38,639 bases of DNA. It comes from Sperchopsis tessellata (taxonomy: Eukaryota; Arthropoda; Insecta; Coleoptera; Hydrophilidae). Below are positions 1-10,195 of this stretch, piece after piece (the stretch's first letter is position 1; every line of letters starts with the position of its first letter). The notes below the pieces were generated by a model. It worked only from the letters and a program-made list of their open reading frames with translations. It had not been told where the DNA came from and made no database searches. The stretch covers positions 1 to 38,639 of the forward strand of contig JAWQRN010000105.1 of NCBI GenBank assembly GCA_033557685.1. The letters run 5' to 3'. The position numbers and the translations under genes were made by a program.

Positions 1-639
1 TAACTAGAAAAAAACTTACATAATACTATAATATATGCAGGAAATAATAAATTAAGTAGATGCTTGGCTTTTGTTTGTATTAGCTATTGTTTACTCGCTG
101 TAGTTGATCTACTGATATTGTATAGTTTTAGATTAATTATCTCTATAGAACTTGTACTAAATCTTAATGAATATATCAGCCCTGAAACAAACATAATGAA
201 ACTTACAGCTCAATTTCTTCTTTTTATTAGTAATCTACATAGGATGAATATACTAAAAAGGAATCCTACAGTTCACTATGAGAAAAACTTTGTATTTATT
301 ATTTCTTCATAATCTCATTTTGGGCCCTAAAGGTGTATGTGAAGATGTGGATAATCTTGAAGCATATAATAAACTGCCAGAGAGATAGTCCAGGTGACTA
401 AAGAGTAAAGTTAAAGTATAATTTTTCACATGACATAACTTTTTATTTTTTTTTACTTCAGTATGGACATCAAATACGTGGCAAAAAAATTATTCCTGGC
501 TTATATATATTCAAGTTTACCAGTGTCGTTACTGGTTAAATACACATTAACAGAAAAGTTTTGTAAGTTTGCATTATTCTTAATCTTAAGCCTCTTATAC
601 CATTGTATATGAGTATGTATGTAAAAGAGAAGGAGGTCT
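1..639. other. AT-rich non-coding stretch, nothing recognised
   Basis: No splice-bounded exon, RNA gene or transposon domain could be recognised. Short open frames are AT-driven and have low-complexity translations. The right edge meets the decayed RNase H end of the LINE that follows on the minus strand, so part of this stretch could be its unrecognisable 3' end. Confidence 0.5.
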
Positions 640-1636
640 TTTTATGATCATTGTGCAGCCCTTATGTCTTAGAACTAAGCAGTAAACCTGTGGAATGGAC
701 ATATACCACCAGTCTATCACTGGGATTCTTTGTATTTCCTTTGGTGGTATATTCCAACAAGTTTCCTTCTAGTAGCTACTAATGCTATTCAATCACATAT
801 GTGGCTAGCTGATTGTTCCTTCATAGCTCATTTGAACAGATTTCTAGTTCTCATCCGGGATTGTCCATTGACAGCTTTATCTGTCTCATATCCAATAATG
901 ATACGCAGTATGAGGAGTGTTCTGCCAGCAACCACTGACTGATTAAATTATGTATTACAGTTTCTGAAATACCAATGACAAGTTCCATCCCAATGTATTC
1001 CTCAGCTGAAGTATATCAGACCTAAGTATTCCAAAATATTTCTACACTTTAAAATGAACTTTGAGGTTACTTATAGGCTGTCTTAGGGTTATAGTGCAGT
1101 TTGAATATATGAGAAGATTATATTGTCAAATCCCTTCCAGGTCTGCTACCACCAAGGATACCTCCAAGATACTTAAATTTCCTAGAAGGTTGTGCTGGTG
1201 TATCACCATGTTTCAACTAAAATGTTTCTACATTCCATCTTTTTGTAATAAGCACAATTGTTGTCTTAGAAGTAGTGACTGAGAGCCCATGTAAGTTGCA
1301 TCAACTTTGTACCTGTCATAAAGCCCCCTGGCTGAGCTCAGACTCCCAGAAAAATTCGCTACCTTGAGGGTTGCTACGTCATCGACATATCCTTTGGAGT
1401 ACTATCCTTTATCAAAAGCAGCTTGAAAATAAGCTAGTTAACAACCAGGCACTAAAGTAGGGTTGACAACATCCCTTGTGGACAGCCTTTAATAACAGTT
1501 ACCCTTACCTCAGTAAAGGGTTTTCGATTCATCCATCTTGAGCAGCATCAAAAAACCCAGAGCCAAGACTCTATCTGCAAGCACCTTCTCAATGCTGTAG
1601 TTTCTGTGTACAGCAGATCCTCAATGAACTCGTCCT

Positions 1637-1675
<39 letters not shown>

Positions 1676-2830
1676 CAATCTCTCCAAAGCCTTCAGAAGA
1701 AACAAGGAAAGGTTGATTGGTGAAAATAAGTTGACCTAATCGTATATGAATTTTTTTGGTTTTGGAATGAGCACACGAACTACTCTTCATGTTTCTGGTT
1801 TATAGCCTAGTGCTATACAAAACCTGAATATTTTACAGAGAGTACCTACAAAAGCTTCGATACTCTCTTGCAGCATTGCTTCTTAACTCCTGCCAATTTG
1901 TATGGAGCAAATTAGGCACTGCCCATCTAATTTTATTATGTGTAACGATAGCCGAGGTAGTTATCCTGCCTCCTATTCAGGTGCTGTGGCCCCAATCCCT
2001 GCCATAAGTCTCAGCAGAACCTACGACTAGACCGAGAGTAAGTGCCTTCATGAATCAGCACCTGTGTCTATGAAGCCTACATCAGGAAGCCGTAAAGGCT
2101 CCAGGGTACAATCTTTGTCTATTTTCAATTTCATCACCGTGGTGCCAGGAGTTTCTCTTTGCCTTGCTCAAGGCCTTTTAATATATCTTTGTTTTGAACG
2201 CTCTGTTGTATAGATGTCTCGTTTCCTTTTCGTAGTATGAAAATAGTTGGCTCTACCAAGGAACATCTTCTGAGGGTTTTTGCTTTGAAACTAGGTAGCT
2301 CTTCTCATAAGGCTAGTGGCCAACTCATTTATTGTCATTATTTTTGTCAGAACAGCCTTCATTCTTCCAAAAAAGGACGATTTGTACTCGCCCCAATTGA
2401 TCCTTCGAGAGTTGTGGAAAGGTTTCTCTTGTGTGTGTTATATTCTGTAAGCCCCCTCATGTCATGTGAGTACAAGGTCACATCAATAACCTCCTGCCTT
2501 CTTCCATTGTTAAACATGGGATTATTTCATTGATGCAATATTTCAAAATCAGCACTGACAAGATATTCGGGAAGCCATGTTCCTTTCTAGTTGATATTTG
2601 TACTTCGTCACACTGTATAATACGAGCTTGCATAGCATCTCATCAGTAGTAGTAAGTGCTCAATATACTGCAGTAGTTCACAGGTCCATCCCTTTTTTGG
2701 AAGGATGTGGAACTATCGAGTCATATGGAAGGTATTCGGATGCTGCCTTACTGTTCTTCCACACTGAAAATTGATTCGGAAAGCATCTTAAAAGCAAAAC
2801 ATTAATATTATCCTGTAGAGTGAATATAAA
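640..2830 (-). mobile_element. LINE relic, LOA/I-like (endonuclease, reverse transcriptase, start of RNase H)
   Basis: Read on the minus strand with several frame changes. The C-terminal half of an AP-endonuclease domain comes first (about 2830-2400): a YLPYDS-like stretch near 2730, STNIN followed by a stop, then EYLVSADFEIL and a RRQEVIDVTLYS motif near 2490-2440. The reverse transcriptase follows (about 1750-1060), with FLLKALERL near 1690, a CPQGG-like block near 1480, the catalytic box GYVDDVA at about 1371-1393, and a late PSRKFKYLGG segment near 1170. A worn YVHSTG-like start of RNase H lies near 700, where recognisable sequence ends. These are the normal domains, in order, of an I/LOA-group non-LTR retrotransposon ORF2. 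There are many stops and no intact frame, so it is a dead copy. ORF1 and the 5' end are not visible. The exact clade is uncertain. Confidence 0.8.
1639..1673. repeat. (TA)n microsatellite inside the LINE reverse transcriptase
   Basis: About 17 pure TA units. On either side the minus-strand translation is still reverse transcriptase: KALERLEYI upstream, and an RGRVH/IEKVLADRVLALG segment downstream. The tract therefore sits within the old coding region and probably grew after insertion. Confidence 0.95.
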
Positions 2831-5139
2831 ATAGGTGCTACTGCAATGTTATACATATGTTTACCTTCAGATATATGGCTTAACCACATACCTTAGTGAT
2901 TAAAAATGAAGTTTTTTAGCCAGGTAGCCACCTTTATTTATTGGTTTCACTTCACATTTTCCTCACATGTCTTCTCTTATCTTGTCTGTTCTTGCAAAAA
3001 TCTGTACCCTCTTCAGGAACTTTAGTTCACTTGCTTTTAGTTTGCTTTTCAACCTGATACTTAGACTGGCGAATTGGCGAATCCAAATGCCCAATATCAA
3101 ACAAACAAGCAAAGAAACAACAACAACCTGATTCATTTTTATGTTTTGTTTGAATGTCGAAACTGGAGCAGATACATTGCTAGAGACATGTTTCTTGTTC
3201 ATGTTTAGATAAAATTAGAATGGATAATATGAGAGTTCGCACATTGAAAAGAGTTGCGTGAATAGAGTTGCTATTCGCAAATTCCATGGTGCTCTATGGT
3301 TTATAGGAAGGAGGACACCAACATAATGTGGAAATATACGCAAACAATTGAAGCAAAGGTGAATATACTCAAAATTGATGATATTTGTGAAAGACCATCA
3401 GTACCACAGGATAAGAATTAGAACAAGTGATATCTTTTAAAAATTTGGGATCATGTAAATCATGTCAGAGTATTTTATTATTGACCAACTTACTCAACTT
3501 TTGCGGCCATGGAAATAATCATAAATTGCAATGAAATCGTAATATTTACAAAATTTATGTAGCTAATATTTCAACCAAACTAAGATACATATATTGTATT
3601 AATATTGTGCAAGGAAAACACACACACATACTTGCTACATTTAATAATATAATGACGTTAGAATCCTAATATAACAAGGGTATCAGTTTACTACTATATT
3701 TATAGTTTAAATCAATAACTTTATTTACTGTGCATAGGCTTTACCTGATCCAATTACATTTACTGAGTGGTCTAATATGTAAATAATAAAAACCCTAAAC
3801 AAGTTATTTATGAATGTATGTAATATATGTACATATACAGTACATTAAATAATTTCAGAGCATTATGTATTCGTACGGACGTAATATTAAACATATATTT
3901 TTGTTTTTTTAATTATGCCTAAAATATAAATAGAACAATATTTTTATAAAACTTCATAATTTTACGTTTATATGTCATTCGTGAACACATATTGCAGTAT
4001 CTTGAACTTTAAATGTATGCTGTAAGCTGCTCATAAAACTAATGTCCACGATTTTTTGGTTAAAAGAAAACTAACTTCACTATAAATAGCTTTTGGTGGA
4101 ATTATGTTTGGTTAAGGGAATTTTGGTTGTATTTAAAATGGTGGTGTGCATATCCAACGTCGCTTATTTTATCAAAATTGATTGAGACGCATTTGCAAAA
4201 TAAAAATTGCTTCACTAAATTATCGTAAAGATTATAATTCCTTTTATGTACAAGGTTGTTTTTTGCAAAGGAAAACCATATCAAATTTATTCAAATATGA
4301 ATGATTTTTTTCAGTATGTTAATTTTACGTAATACTCAAAATAATATCTTCCCATATTGGTTAATGTCATTAAATAGTTGTTTGACAGCAGAAAAGCTGT
4401 TCTTCATTAGTATAGGTTTAATAAACTATCGCAAACACTAAACACAAATATATGTGCAACTAGTGATTAATAATTATAAAAAATAACAAAATATAGAACA
4501 AGAATGAATGGTACTACAGGGAGCAGCTTTTCGAAGAATTTATGTACTTTCCCACATCCAACTGCGTTTACAACGAGCCTTTTCACCTCATTAACGCATC
4601 TCAGTAGACAAGGGTGTCTGGGTCCATAGTAGATGCTTTCCTTGAAATTTATTTTACCCTTAGGGCTATCCTCCACGAGTGTAGGTATCTAATGTCATGA
4701 TGTTAATCTATTACTGCAAATATATTTGTTATAATTTCAAATGGTTTAATAACAAATACTAAACATTGTATGCTCCTAAAATTTACTTGCTTTCATTGCA
4801 ATTCCATTTAATATTTAATATTTCAAATATAACTAGTGTGAGGAAACATAGTACACTGTGCTAATGAGGAAAAATATGCTACTTTTACAAAATATGATGG
4901 CAAAAAGAATATATTGATTATATATAATCTGATCATAAGAACATCATGATCTAATGATAACAAAGTATACACTTTCTTCAAATTTTTCCGCAACCATGAT
5001 TCACTCACATAAAGGACCTTCCTGTTGTATGCATTTTCTGAATACTCAGATGAACCTCTTTCGTCATAGAGGTCAACGTCGTCATATTTTATGATATTCT
5101 ATCTCCATTTTTCTATTTCGTTTTACTTTTTTTTTCTCC
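2831..5139. other. AT-rich non-coding stretch with two unassigned short open frames
   Basis: No transposon or host domain was recognised. Two minus-strand open frames stand out slightly. At 2963-3202, 79 codons include a hydrophobic segment (VVVVSLLVCLILGIW). At 4467-4676, 69 codons in a slightly GC-richer patch end in a hydrophobic tail (VVPFILVLYFVIF). Neither has a visible promoter, splice context or recognisable family, and both are within the length expected by chance in this DNA. Confidence 0.5.
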
Positions 5140-6290
5140 ACCATACATAAACAATTTTTTTAGTCATTTTTTCTGCTTTTTCTTCTCTAGAAATTCCTTC
5201 TTTCTTAAAGGTTGATGTTTAATAGATGAATATATTTCTTCCAGTTTTATTTCATTTTCTTTTTTAATAAGGACTGTGTGTGTCATTTTAATATATAAGG
5301 ATAATCAGGTAGATATAGGATGAGACGATGTTACTATTGCTGCTTCTGGGTTGACAAATGGATATATTTTTTAAACATGATGACCTGTTAATATTAGTTC
5401 AATTTCTTTTTATTTTATTGAGTGGAAAATCTAGAACATATTTTTTATTGTCGCTGCAACTTTCATTTTAACTCTCAATAAAACAGAAACTTAAATGACT
5501 GGAAGTATAAGTAGGAATCTCACGATAAGTCTCTAATAAGAGCATACATAAAGCATAGGCGAAATAAGTCTGTAAATAATATTCGTTTATTTGTCTTAAC
5601 AATAATATCAAGTTGTAATATTAAAATTTGAGCGGCAGCTAATATATAATGCCAAAATGGGCAATTTTGTTACGTATCTAGTTTTATGAATTGTCAAGAG
5701 CAGGAGCCCATATATGACGTCAAATTAAGACAATGAGAGTTGGACCCTGCTAAAACAAAAAATTATAAACTCAATTCAACATAAAAGCTTTACAGAATTT
5801 ATAGACATTTAAAAAAAAATCAGTCTTCAGAAGCCAGAAGTTATTAATCAAACCGCATATTCAATGTAGACGTGATCGCAAACTACCAACCATTAGAACC
5901 AAGAAAAAGTATTTGCATTATAAGGGCAAAAATAAGTTTGTAGCCACTATGCGTACAATAGAACCGGTTATTATTAAAGGGATACTTCCCCTTATTTCTT
6001 GATTTTTCACTAAATAGAAAAACAAATTGAACCAATATTAACGAAAAAGCTGTAGGTCATGTTCAAGAAAAAAGTATCCTTTTTGTCAACAGCAATAGTA
6101 AGGTCTTCTTAACCTACCTGCACCTGATCATCTGCGGAATACATTAATATTACATATTCCTTATTAAAAAAGAATAAATACAATCAGAAGAAATATATTC
6201 ATCTATTTAACATCATTTTCTGATAAAGAAGGAATCGTCAGAGACAATCTTTTCCCTAATCATAAAAATTTTGTTGGCCAGGGGTTTTGG
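5140..6290. repeat. Long imperfect inverted repeat (about 300-bp arms)
   Basis: The left arm (about 5140-5440) matches the reverse complement of the right arm (about 6000-6290) along most of its length with small indels. The best block is AATAGATGAATATATTTCTT at about 5220-5239, which matches inverted at about 6189-6208. Further matching blocks are TTTTTTAATAAGGA, ATCAGGT, TTACTATTGCTG, TTGACAAA and GTTAATATT, in order. The spacer is about 550 bp of AT-rich sequence with no recognised coding. It could be a foldback element or two inverted copies of one repeat. As RNA it could form a long hairpin. The outer ends are not sharp and no target-site duplication was identified. Confidence 0.75.
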
Positions 6291-6699
6291 ATCTGGATCC
6301 GCTGGCACAGCATCCTGTTCAATTCAAATAAATTTATTTCCTATATTTTACATGCTATAGTGTAAGTATATGTATATACAAAATTAATTAGAATCGTTTT
6401 TAGCATTCGACTTATGGTGATCGGTGGTGTATATTTAATACTGAAGAGGTATTTTTTTGAGGTTTTATAGGGAAAGTTTGGACCAAACATTCTATTTAAA
6501 ATATTTTTTTGTGTTTTTGGAAGATGGTATTTATATTTTCATTTATTGTTGATTTGTATTTTGTTGTTAGGGAAAAACTTGGAGAAACCCTCTCAGTTAC
6601 ATATATCCTTCAGGTTTTGAATCTATTGTTTTAGAAGGTATCATTAAAGATAGGTAAGTTTTGGTACGGTTTGTATATAATTTTGAGTGGTGTTTTCTA
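6291..6699. other. T/G-rich stretch, possibly eroded 3' part of the adjacent LINE
   Basis: From about 6460 the + strand is T- and G-rich, like the recognisable Jockey-like LINE to its right, whose sense strand is A/C-rich. No confident protein match can be read here. It is either the decayed 3' part of that LINE or unrelated non-coding DNA. Confidence 0.4.
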
Positions 6700-9000
6700 T
6701 TTTATGTATGTTAGTGTTTTCCACTATTTTTCTTATTGAATTAAGTAGGCTTATTATATATTAACCGGTCTTTGAAATTGGTATAACCGTAGCATGTCCA
6801 CTTTCTTCGAAAGTAACTTAATATAAGTATAGTGTTTCAGGTATGTGAACTGTACTATTACTTTGCTTGATATATTAATGTTTTATTTACTCTTTAATTG
6901 AGTACAGGAGTATTGTTCGTTTGGATTGTCTTATGTGAGTTTTTATGTCTTTGGGAGAAATTATGATTTTAGTTAGTCTTATTTACTGTATGTGGGGGAA
7001 GTTTAATATTTTATGTACATAACTTGTGTACATTTTTACTGTTATGTGGGATAAAAAGTAATGAGATCTATGTTATGGTTCTGTTGCAATGTGTTTGGAC
7101 AGCTTTCTGTTGGTTTGTGAAAGCGATGGCGCCATTGTTCTACTGCGGGTATGGGATTGTGTTGCTTTTCAAAAGATGATGTTAGGTTCCAGAAAGAGTT
7201 GTCTTTGGTAATACGAGTTCAAAAGTTCACCTAAGCTGCCATAGTTTTTGAAGTTTGTTTTTTGATTTGATTTTTCATATAATTTCGGGGGGAAGAGTGT
7301 TTTTTTTTTGGTTTGATTTGAGTGTGTATTCTGGGAAGTTTGTTCAGCGTCTGTGAATTTATTTATTTCTATTTCTTTTACTGTGTTTTATATTATTGTT
7401 TACTATTATTTTTCTGTCCAAGCTTTGCTGAGTAGGTCAAGTTTACATTTTTAAAATTACATATTGTATGGTAGTATTTTCAACTTCGAGGTTATTTAGT
7501 ATAAATATAACAGAATTTTAGTCTGAATCTAGTTCTGGAAGGGAAATATTTGTGACGTTTTTGTTATTTAAAATGTCTATTGTTGTGGGAGTTATGCTAT
7601 GACTACGGTGTGGGTTTGTGGGTATAAAATTACTTCAGTAGTATTTTATCAGTATTAGTAAGTGTTATCTCCTTTCTGTAATTAAAGTGGCAATTCCAGT
7701 CCCTGTGCCGTTTATTAAAGCAGAACTTTCCTATTTACGTTAAGTTATCTTTGTATGTCATTATTGGTAAATATATTTATAGGTCTATTGTAGACCGCTG
7801 TGATTGTGATAATATTTAATTTTGTTATTGAGAGGTATTCTAAAGGTGGCCCAAACTGAGGGCCGGATTTAAATTGATTTTATGATTGGACTTTTATTGC
7901 GTATTAAAGGGCACATTCTCATTGAATATGGAAGATTGTCGGACAAATAGCCATCCGCAAATCTTTGTTCTTTTTACAAAATTTTCGATTATAATTTCAC
8001 ACAATCTCTAATCAATTTCATCGATAACGTCGGATTTCGTTTTTGAGGTCGTCAACTGTTTGCGGATTGGTGGCATATACCTTGGATTTCAGTTAAACGC
8101 ACAAAAAGAAGTGACACGGCGTTAATCACAAGATCTTGCTGGTCAATTCTTGTCGGCATTCCGTGAAATTACGCGACCAGCAAATTGTGTGTGCAGTAAA
8201 TCAACTGTTGCTCGAGTGGTATGGCAGCTGGCGCCGTATTACTGGAACCACATTTTTTCAAAGTCCATATCGTCCAGTTGATGCCAAAAAACAGTAGCAA
8301 ATGCCATTCACAGTTACCGCATTTCCAACCTCAATTTCAAAAAAATAAGGGCCGCCTGCCAAAAATCCTCACCATACAGTGACCGAGGTCTTGCATCCAT
8401 TATCAATCTTGTTTTATAAAATTTTGTAATCATTCTTCAGAGAACTGACTCATTTGGAGCACTTTCTCGATCAAAAATTTTCGTATCGTCTCCGCAAAAT
8501 TTTTACCGAATTTGTAATGCGTTATTACAATATTTCCATATTTTCTAATCGGAAGAATCATAGATTATAACTGTCAAACAATCAGAGTTACCAACTAAAA
8601 AATAAAATAATGGCGCGAAACTTAAATCCGGCGTTCAATTTGGGCCACTTGTTATGCCATTACATTATTGGGAATATTGACTTCAACTCATTTCGAATGA
8701 TTGTATAGTTTTGATTTTTATTTTGTCAGAGCAGTTTAATTTCGTTAATAATGATAATATTGACTGAGAGGGTGTGGATATAATTGATTAGTGAGCCCGA
8801 TATGTATTTAAAGCTATTTGCATTCCAAGTGCATATTTTGACTTTTTAATCAAGTTTTCTAATAAAGTTGTTGAATGCTATAAATGATTAAAAAAGTAGA
8901 CTTACAGTTATGTTTAGGTTCCTTACGGAGGCGGTCTTGACGTCGATAGGTAGCATCTTGATGTTAACCACTTCCCTACCGAGACCGTGGATATTTACAA
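6700..9000 (-). mobile_element. Jockey-like LINE relic, interrupted by a Tc1/mariner copy
   Basis: On the minus strand an AP-endonuclease domain opens at about 8850 with VKICTWNANSF, then INEIKLL near 8740, as in Jockey-group ORF2. The sequence is broken at 8652-7843 by a DNA transposon and resumes with NGTGTGIATLI near 7700, TIDILNNKN near 7570 and a LPELDSDHN-like block near 7520. The linker to reverse transcriptase (NNGAIAFTNQQKA) lies near 7110, and an early reverse-transcriptase segment (ILILSYFRRKW) near 6800. Sequence above about 8850 may be the end of ORF1. The strong T/G bias of the + strand continues to about 6460, so the element may reach further than its recognisable protein. The catalytic core of the reverse transcriptase was not found; it is deleted or eroded. 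There are multiple stops, so the copy is dead. Confidence 0.75.
7843..8652 (-). mobile_element. Tc1/mariner-superfamily deletion derivative with terminal inverted repeats
   Basis: The ends are inverted repeats. The left begins AAGGTGGCCCAAACTGAGGG and continues CCGGATTTAA. The right, reverse-complemented, reads ACAAGTGGCCCAAATTGAAC, then GCCGGATTTAA. Both ends are flanked by TA, the expected target duplication. Inside, on the minus strand, are remnants of the transposase catalytic domain: SVTVWCG and GPYFFE near 8340, GNAVTVNG near 8310, a PPRSPDL-like block near 8130, then FFLC and a DEID/LCE/IENFVKR tail near 8010-7940. At about 810 bp it is too short for a full transposase; most of the DNA-binding N-terminal part is missing and the rest is frame-broken. 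It lies within the endonuclease domain of a Jockey-like LINE and is therefore the younger insertion. Confidence 0.85.
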
Positions 9001-9871
9001 TTATTTACTGAGATGAAAAACAGAAGAACAGATTTTTTAAGAAAAATATTATACATCATTAGACTGTTTCCTTTTGACTGAACGAAAGTTGTTGAAATTA
9101 ACAACCGAATTTTTATTTTGCACATGCTCTGTAATTAATTATTTCTTTTGTAATCAAAGTTGTATATATTAACAATATCCCTAAGTAAATTATTATATAC
9201 AAAATTGGTTAAAATATGCAACGTATGTACGTACGTATGTCGCCACTAATGAGCAACAGCACGAAATTTGAGTCATTGTAATGTCAACATTTCAAAGTAA
9301 CTTAGTCAATACAGAAATTGTTTCATAGTATTAAACAAAATATGTTGCCCTATTAGTGGTATTATGTCGTAATAAATATAGTTTTAATATCAACAATGTT
9401 TCTGTTTTCTTTGTGACAATTGTTACCTTTTTTCATCATATTTATATTCAACTAAATAGCTTTGTTTTTAACACCGAACCAATTAGTTTAAAATTATACT
9501 GGTAACTGAGCTGATATATTTACATCCAATAAAATCGCTTTGTATTAATTCCATAAACCAAACAGAATACAATGATAATGACAGTAAAGCAACTCTTTTG
9601 AAAACGTAAAATGTTTTCTTACACATTTATAAAAACACGTGACCGTTTATAAATGAGGTTGATGAGTGCTATAAAATATAGCATACACAATTTTTCTGAT
9701 AGTAATCTTTTTTCAATTACAACCAATTCTAAATTAATAGGAATGCATTTAACGAAAACAGAAATAATGTTGGATATGTGTAGTTGTATTTGTATGAGGG
9801 TATTTTTAGTTGGAAATTTACATTCACTTTATACATGTGGAAAATCATTCCATTATCATTACTTCATACAG
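9001..9871. other. AT-rich stretch, likely intron upstream of the first LDLa exon
   Basis: No exon, RNA gene or transposon was recognised. It contains a short ACGTATGT-type simple repeat near 9222-9240. The end is a usable 3' splice site: a modest pyrimidine-containing run, then CATACAG immediately before the LDLa exon. Confidence 0.55.
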
Positions 9872-10195
9872 AATCAGGAAAAGAAGTAGATCCCGAAATT
9901 ACGACAGCTATAACTACGTCTACGGAAGAATATACTACTACCAGCACCACCTCTAAGACTCATGTAGAAAGAGAAACTCCTGTCCCGACTGGGCCACTTG
10001 GAATCTCTCCCTCTTCTCCAACCTCTACAGCCAGAACGGAAACTGTTACGGAATCTCACAATAGATGTCGCGCTGATGATCGCGTCCGTTGCGGAAACAG
10101 TACTTTTGACATATGCGCTGATCAAGAATGCGACGGCAACAAAGATTGTCCTAATGGAGAAGACGAGGAGAATTGTGACAACTTTGACAATAATG
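9872..10195 (+). CDS. Internal exon: Ser/Thr-rich linker plus one LDLa module
   Basis: The exon is open throughout and spans 108 codons, phase 1 at both ends. About 60 residues rich in Thr, Ser, Pro and Glu come first (TTAITTSTEEYTTTSTTSKT, then PVPTGPLGISPSSPTSTA), a likely O-glycosylated mucin-like spacer. One complete LDLa domain follows: six cysteines starting at CRADDRVRC and ending EENC, with the calcium-binding acidic motif DGNKDCPNGEDEENC. LDLa modules are secreted or extracellular ligand-binding folds held by three disulfides. The acceptor is CATACAG at 9865-9871. The donor is best placed at G|GTGCAT (10195/10196), which departs from consensus but keeps the frame into the next LDLa exon. 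Likely part of an insect perlecan (trol-like) proteoglycan; nudel-like or other LDLa-rich proteins are alternatives. The signal peptide and remaining exons lie outside what I can see. Confidence 0.8.

Noticed and set aside
64..312. 82-codon + strand open frame
   Set aside because: Hydrophobic AT-driven translation, no splice sites or family resemblance; expected by chance.
730..1282. Two + strand open frames of about 70 codons
   Set aside because: They are the antisense of the LINE relic read on the minus strand.
2237..2533. 98-codon + strand open frame
   Set aside because: Antisense to the LINE endonuclease-to-reverse-transcriptase region; the minus strand carries the recognisable motifs.
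4467..4676. 69-codon minus-strand frame with a hydrophobic tail, possible small membrane protein
   Set aside because: No family match, promoter or splice context; too short to trust in this composition.
6830..6846. Second recursive-splice-like AG|GTATGT
   Set aside because: Weak pyrimidine tract, and it lies within LINE-derived sequence; much less convincing than 38104.
9874..10125. 83-codon minus-strand frame
   Set aside because: Antisense shadow of the LDLa exon.
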